This document shows positions 6,031-7,476 of a stretch of 7,476 bases of DNA, in pieces. The translations under genes were made by a program, and so were the position numbers. How positions within the stretch are numbered: the first letter of the stretch is position 1; each line of letters starts with the position of its first letter. The DNA is from Methanobacteriota archaeon. Its GTDB lineage: Archaea; Thermoplasmatota; Poseidoniia; Poseidoniales; Poseidoniaceae. The stretch is from the NCBI GenBank assembly GCA_018645535.1, contig JABGWN010000108.1:1-7476 (forward strand). The letters run 5' to 3'. The notes under the pieces were generated by a model. That model saw nothing but the letters and a program-made list of their open reading frames with translations. It was not told the origin of the DNA and did no database searches.

Positions 6031-7122
6031 ATGGCAAAGAAGGACACATATCTCGCATTACTTCGTCGAGGAATCGATGACACAACTGCGCAACTACTCG
6101 CTGATGCGGGACTCAAAATAGGCGATTTGAAAAAAATCGACTCTGAGAAACTGATCGAAAATTATGGCCTGAAGCCAGACATCGCAGAAGGTGTCATCAG
6201 CATCATCACCGCTGGGCCTCAGAGTCACGGGAAAGAACGGTTCCTCGCAAAGGTTCTTGCTCCAGACCGTAAACAAGAAAGTCGAATTGAAGAGATGAAG
6301 TTCAAGCGTAAGCAGAAGGACGTTTTGACTGAACTTGCTGAACAGAAAGAACGAATCAAGTTGGCGAAGGTCACTGCGTTCAAAGACAAGAAACTCATCA
6401 TGAACCGCCTCGGTAAAACCGTTGAATTAATCGTTAAGCTTGAGAACAGTCTTAACGATGAAGGAAAGGATGACCAAAAAGTCAAGATTCGTGACCAGCT
6501 CGAAACTCGTGGGCTTGAAGCTGCACGTGATCATGAACTTCTCGAATTGGAAGGAACACCTCAGGACATCGTCGATTTCCGACGCAAGCACGTTCCTGCA
6601 CTCATTTTCCATGCCTGCCCTGAATGTGGAGATGAAATGGATCCTCGTTCATCGAGAGATCCTGACCGAAGCGAAGAGTATGCTTTGATTTGTTGGGAAT
6701 GTGAAACCAGTTTTACGCCACCTCTCGGCGATATGGCAGAAGCGAAACTCAGCAACGGTACTCGTATCATCATTGATGTTGACAAAGCTCCTCGTAACCC
6801 AGTTCCTCCAAAGCCAGCAAACCTTGGCTTCAGCGATGTAAGCGAACAACTTCGAAAAGATCTGGAAGCAACAGGTGCAACAGCTGATCTCATCAGCGCA
6901 GAAGTTGAGTCCGCTGGCCTTACTGGAGGCCTCATGGACATTAACGATTGGATTGACCAGACATTGGCTGTCAAGGGCTATATCCAAGCACAAGAAGATC
7001 GTGAAGACTTCATTCTACGAACTGGAGCAGGTGCAACCAAGTTCAACAAGTGGATGAAGAAGGCTGGTTTGTTCTTCAATAAGCAAACAGGTCGTTGGAC
7101 TCGAAACAAGCCTGGTCGTTGA
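6031..7122 (+). CDS. Unrecognised HhH / coiled-coil / zinc-ribbon protein, probable nucleic-acid binder
   Basis: I do not recognise this 363-residue protein as a named family. Residues about 8-60 resemble a tandem helix-hairpin-helix of the RNA polymerase alpha C-terminal type: GIDDTTAQLLADAGLKIGDL (14-33), then KIDSEKLIENYGL and an Ala-rich helix. Residues about 65-170 are highly charged and helical (many Lys/Glu/Arg), with likely coiled-coil segments. A zinc ribbon follows, with CPEC at 196-199 and CWEC at 221-224. Residues about 267-363 look like helices and end in a basic tail (FNKWMKKAGLFFNKQTGRWT, 338-357). There is no signal peptide or membrane segment, so it is cytoplasmic. It follows ksgA by 79 bases on the same strand. 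HhH plus zinc ribbon in this setting suggests DNA or RNA binding in transcription, repair or ribosome work, but no enzymatic motif is visible. The ATG at 6031 is chosen for its strong ribosome binding site. Confidence 0.8.
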   Translation: MAKKDTYLALLRRGIDDTTAQLLADAGLKIGDLKKIDSEKLIENYGLKPDIAEGVISIITAGPQSHGKERFLAKVLAPDRKQESRIEEMKFKRKQKDVLTELAEQKERIKLAKVTAFKDKKLIMNRLGKTVELIVKLENSLNDEGKDDQKVKIRDQLETRGLEAARDHELLELEGTPQDIVDFRRKHVPALIFHACPECGDEMDPRSSRDPDRSEEYALICWECETSFTPPLGDMAEAKLSNGTRIIIDVDKAPRNPVPPKPANLGFSDVSEQLRKDLEATGATADLISAEVESAGLTGGLMDINDWIDQTLAVKGYIQAQEDREDFILRTGAGATKFNKWMKKAGLFFNKQTGRWTRNKPGR

Positions 7123-7126
7123 GGTG
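7121..7126 (+). promoter_or_regulatory. Shine-Dalgarno-like GAGGTG with no standard start codon at the right distance
   Basis: GAGGTG overlaps the stop codon of the HhH/zinc-ribbon gene. GGTG ends five bases before an ATC codon at 7132 that is in frame with the ferredoxin. The same GGTG-to-start distance is seen for the ATG of pus10. The next standard in-frame start, TTG at 7174, lies 47 bases away and has its own weaker GAGGA at 7163-7167. Confidence 0.4.
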
Positions 7127-7173
7127 GAATCATCTCTTCAGACGCTGTTGTTCGGTTTTTCCGAGGAATACAA

Positions 7174-7428
7174 TTGCTTGGACAAGCAACTGTACAAGCA
7201 GACTTTACTCTAGTTGAACTTGCAGAAGATGCAGGAGTTTCAATTCCAACAAACTGCTCTTCAGGAACATGTGGAACGTGTATGGTTACGCTCCTGTCAG
7301 GTGATGTTCCACTACCTGAGATATTGCCACCTGGTCTAGACGATGATGTCGTTGAAGATGGGGCAAGGCTCGGATGTATTGGATGTCCAATTGGAGATGT
7401 TGATATTGATGTTCGACCACCATTATGA
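7174..7428 (+). CDS. Plant-type [2Fe-2S] ferredoxin-like protein
   Basis: The small product (84 residues from the TTG) carries the [2Fe-2S] ligand pattern C-x4-C-x2-C: C28, C33 and C36 in NCSSGTCGTCM. A fourth Cys follows 32 residues later at C68 in RLGCIGCPIGD; C71 is extra. The lead-in TLVELAEDAGVSIPTN is the usual helix before the cluster loop. It should carry single electrons in the cytoplasm; its partner enzyme is not visible. The TTG with GAGGA (7163-7167) is the only standard start in frame, so I use it. However, the first beta strand of the fold appears to lie upstream: codons 7132-7173 encode a plausible strand (AVVRFFRG) in the same frame, after a better-placed ribosome site. The true start may therefore be ATC at 7132, giving 98 residues. 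It follows the HhH/zinc-ribbon gene in the same frame, separated by one TGA. Confidence 0.85.
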   Translation: MLGQATVQADFTLVELAEDAGVSIPTNCSSGTCGTCMVTLLSGDVPLPEILPPGLDDDVVEDGARLGCIGCPIGDVDIDVRPPL

Positions 7429-7437
7429 GGCGATACT

Positions 7438-7476
7438 ATGTTCGAAGAATGGGGTGCTATCGAATGGTTTCTACTC
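7438..7476 (+). CDS. Start of an unidentified gene (3' truncated)
   Basis: An ATG at 7438 opens a frame to the window edge encoding MFEEWGAIEWFLL. TGAGG (7426-7430), overlapping the ferredoxin stop, is a suitable ribosome binding site seven bases upstream, and the spacing suggests the same transcript. Thirteen residues are too few to name a product. Confidence 0.5.
   Translation, partial: MFEEWGAIEWFLL

Noticed and set aside
7151..7165. Hairpin TTCGG-TTTTT-CCGAG before the TTG start
   Set aside because: Only five pairs including a wobble. It may lie inside the ferredoxin coding region, and the T run is too short for a convincing terminator.

Overview
The window reads as chromosomal DNA of a marine euryarchaeon, most likely Poseidoniales (Marine Group II) or a close Thermoplasmata relative. 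Three things point there: the archaeal gene set (Pus10, ribosomal protein eL21, RNA polymerase Rpo4, a DUF655 protein, KsgA/Dim1), Shine-Dalgarno sites of the GGAGG/GGTGA type, and a moderate GC content. The taxon is an inference from content and style, not from a database match. All supported genes lie on the + strand, and the window is densely coded.

Layout. At the left edge (1-1749) is the C-terminal part of an RND/MMPL-type membrane transporter. A 78-base gap leads to a large Pus10 tRNA pseudouridine synthase (1828-3540). Next, after a plausible TATA box, comes the conserved archaeal information-processing cluster eL21 - rpo4 - DUF655 - ksgA (3639-5951). Its genes are separated by 9 and 22 bases and then overlap by 4. 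After a 79-base leader that can fold in alternative ways comes a 363-residue protein I do not recognise (6031-7122). It has an N-terminal helix-hairpin-helix, a charged helical middle, a zinc ribbon and a basic C-terminus. A small plant-type [2Fe-2S] ferredoxin with an ambiguous start follows (about 7132 or 7174 to 7428). The first 13 codons of another gene end the window.

How the genes fit together. Pus10 modifies the T-psi-C arm of tRNA, eL21 is a large-subunit ribosomal protein, Rpo4 is part of the RNA polymerase stalk, and KsgA dimethylates the 3' end of 16S rRNA. DUF655 is a probable nucleic-acid-binding partner of unknown role. The cluster therefore couples transcription and ribosome/tRNA maturation. 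The unknown zinc-ribbon protein sits just after ksgA, where many archaea carry the hemK/prmC-type methyltransferase, and its domain plan suggests nucleic-acid binding.

Most notable points: (1) Pus10 carries an inserted basic segment plus a SAP-like domain inside its catalytic region. (2) The unknown HhH/zinc-ribbon protein is a good candidate for an undescribed information-processing factor. (3) Its leader has one C-rich strand that can pair either with an upstream G-rich strand or with the ribosome binding site. (4) The ferredoxin seems to need residues upstream of its only standard start codon, and a well-placed ribosome binding site there faces an in-frame ATC. I saw no mobile element, CRISPR array, tRNA or rRNA.
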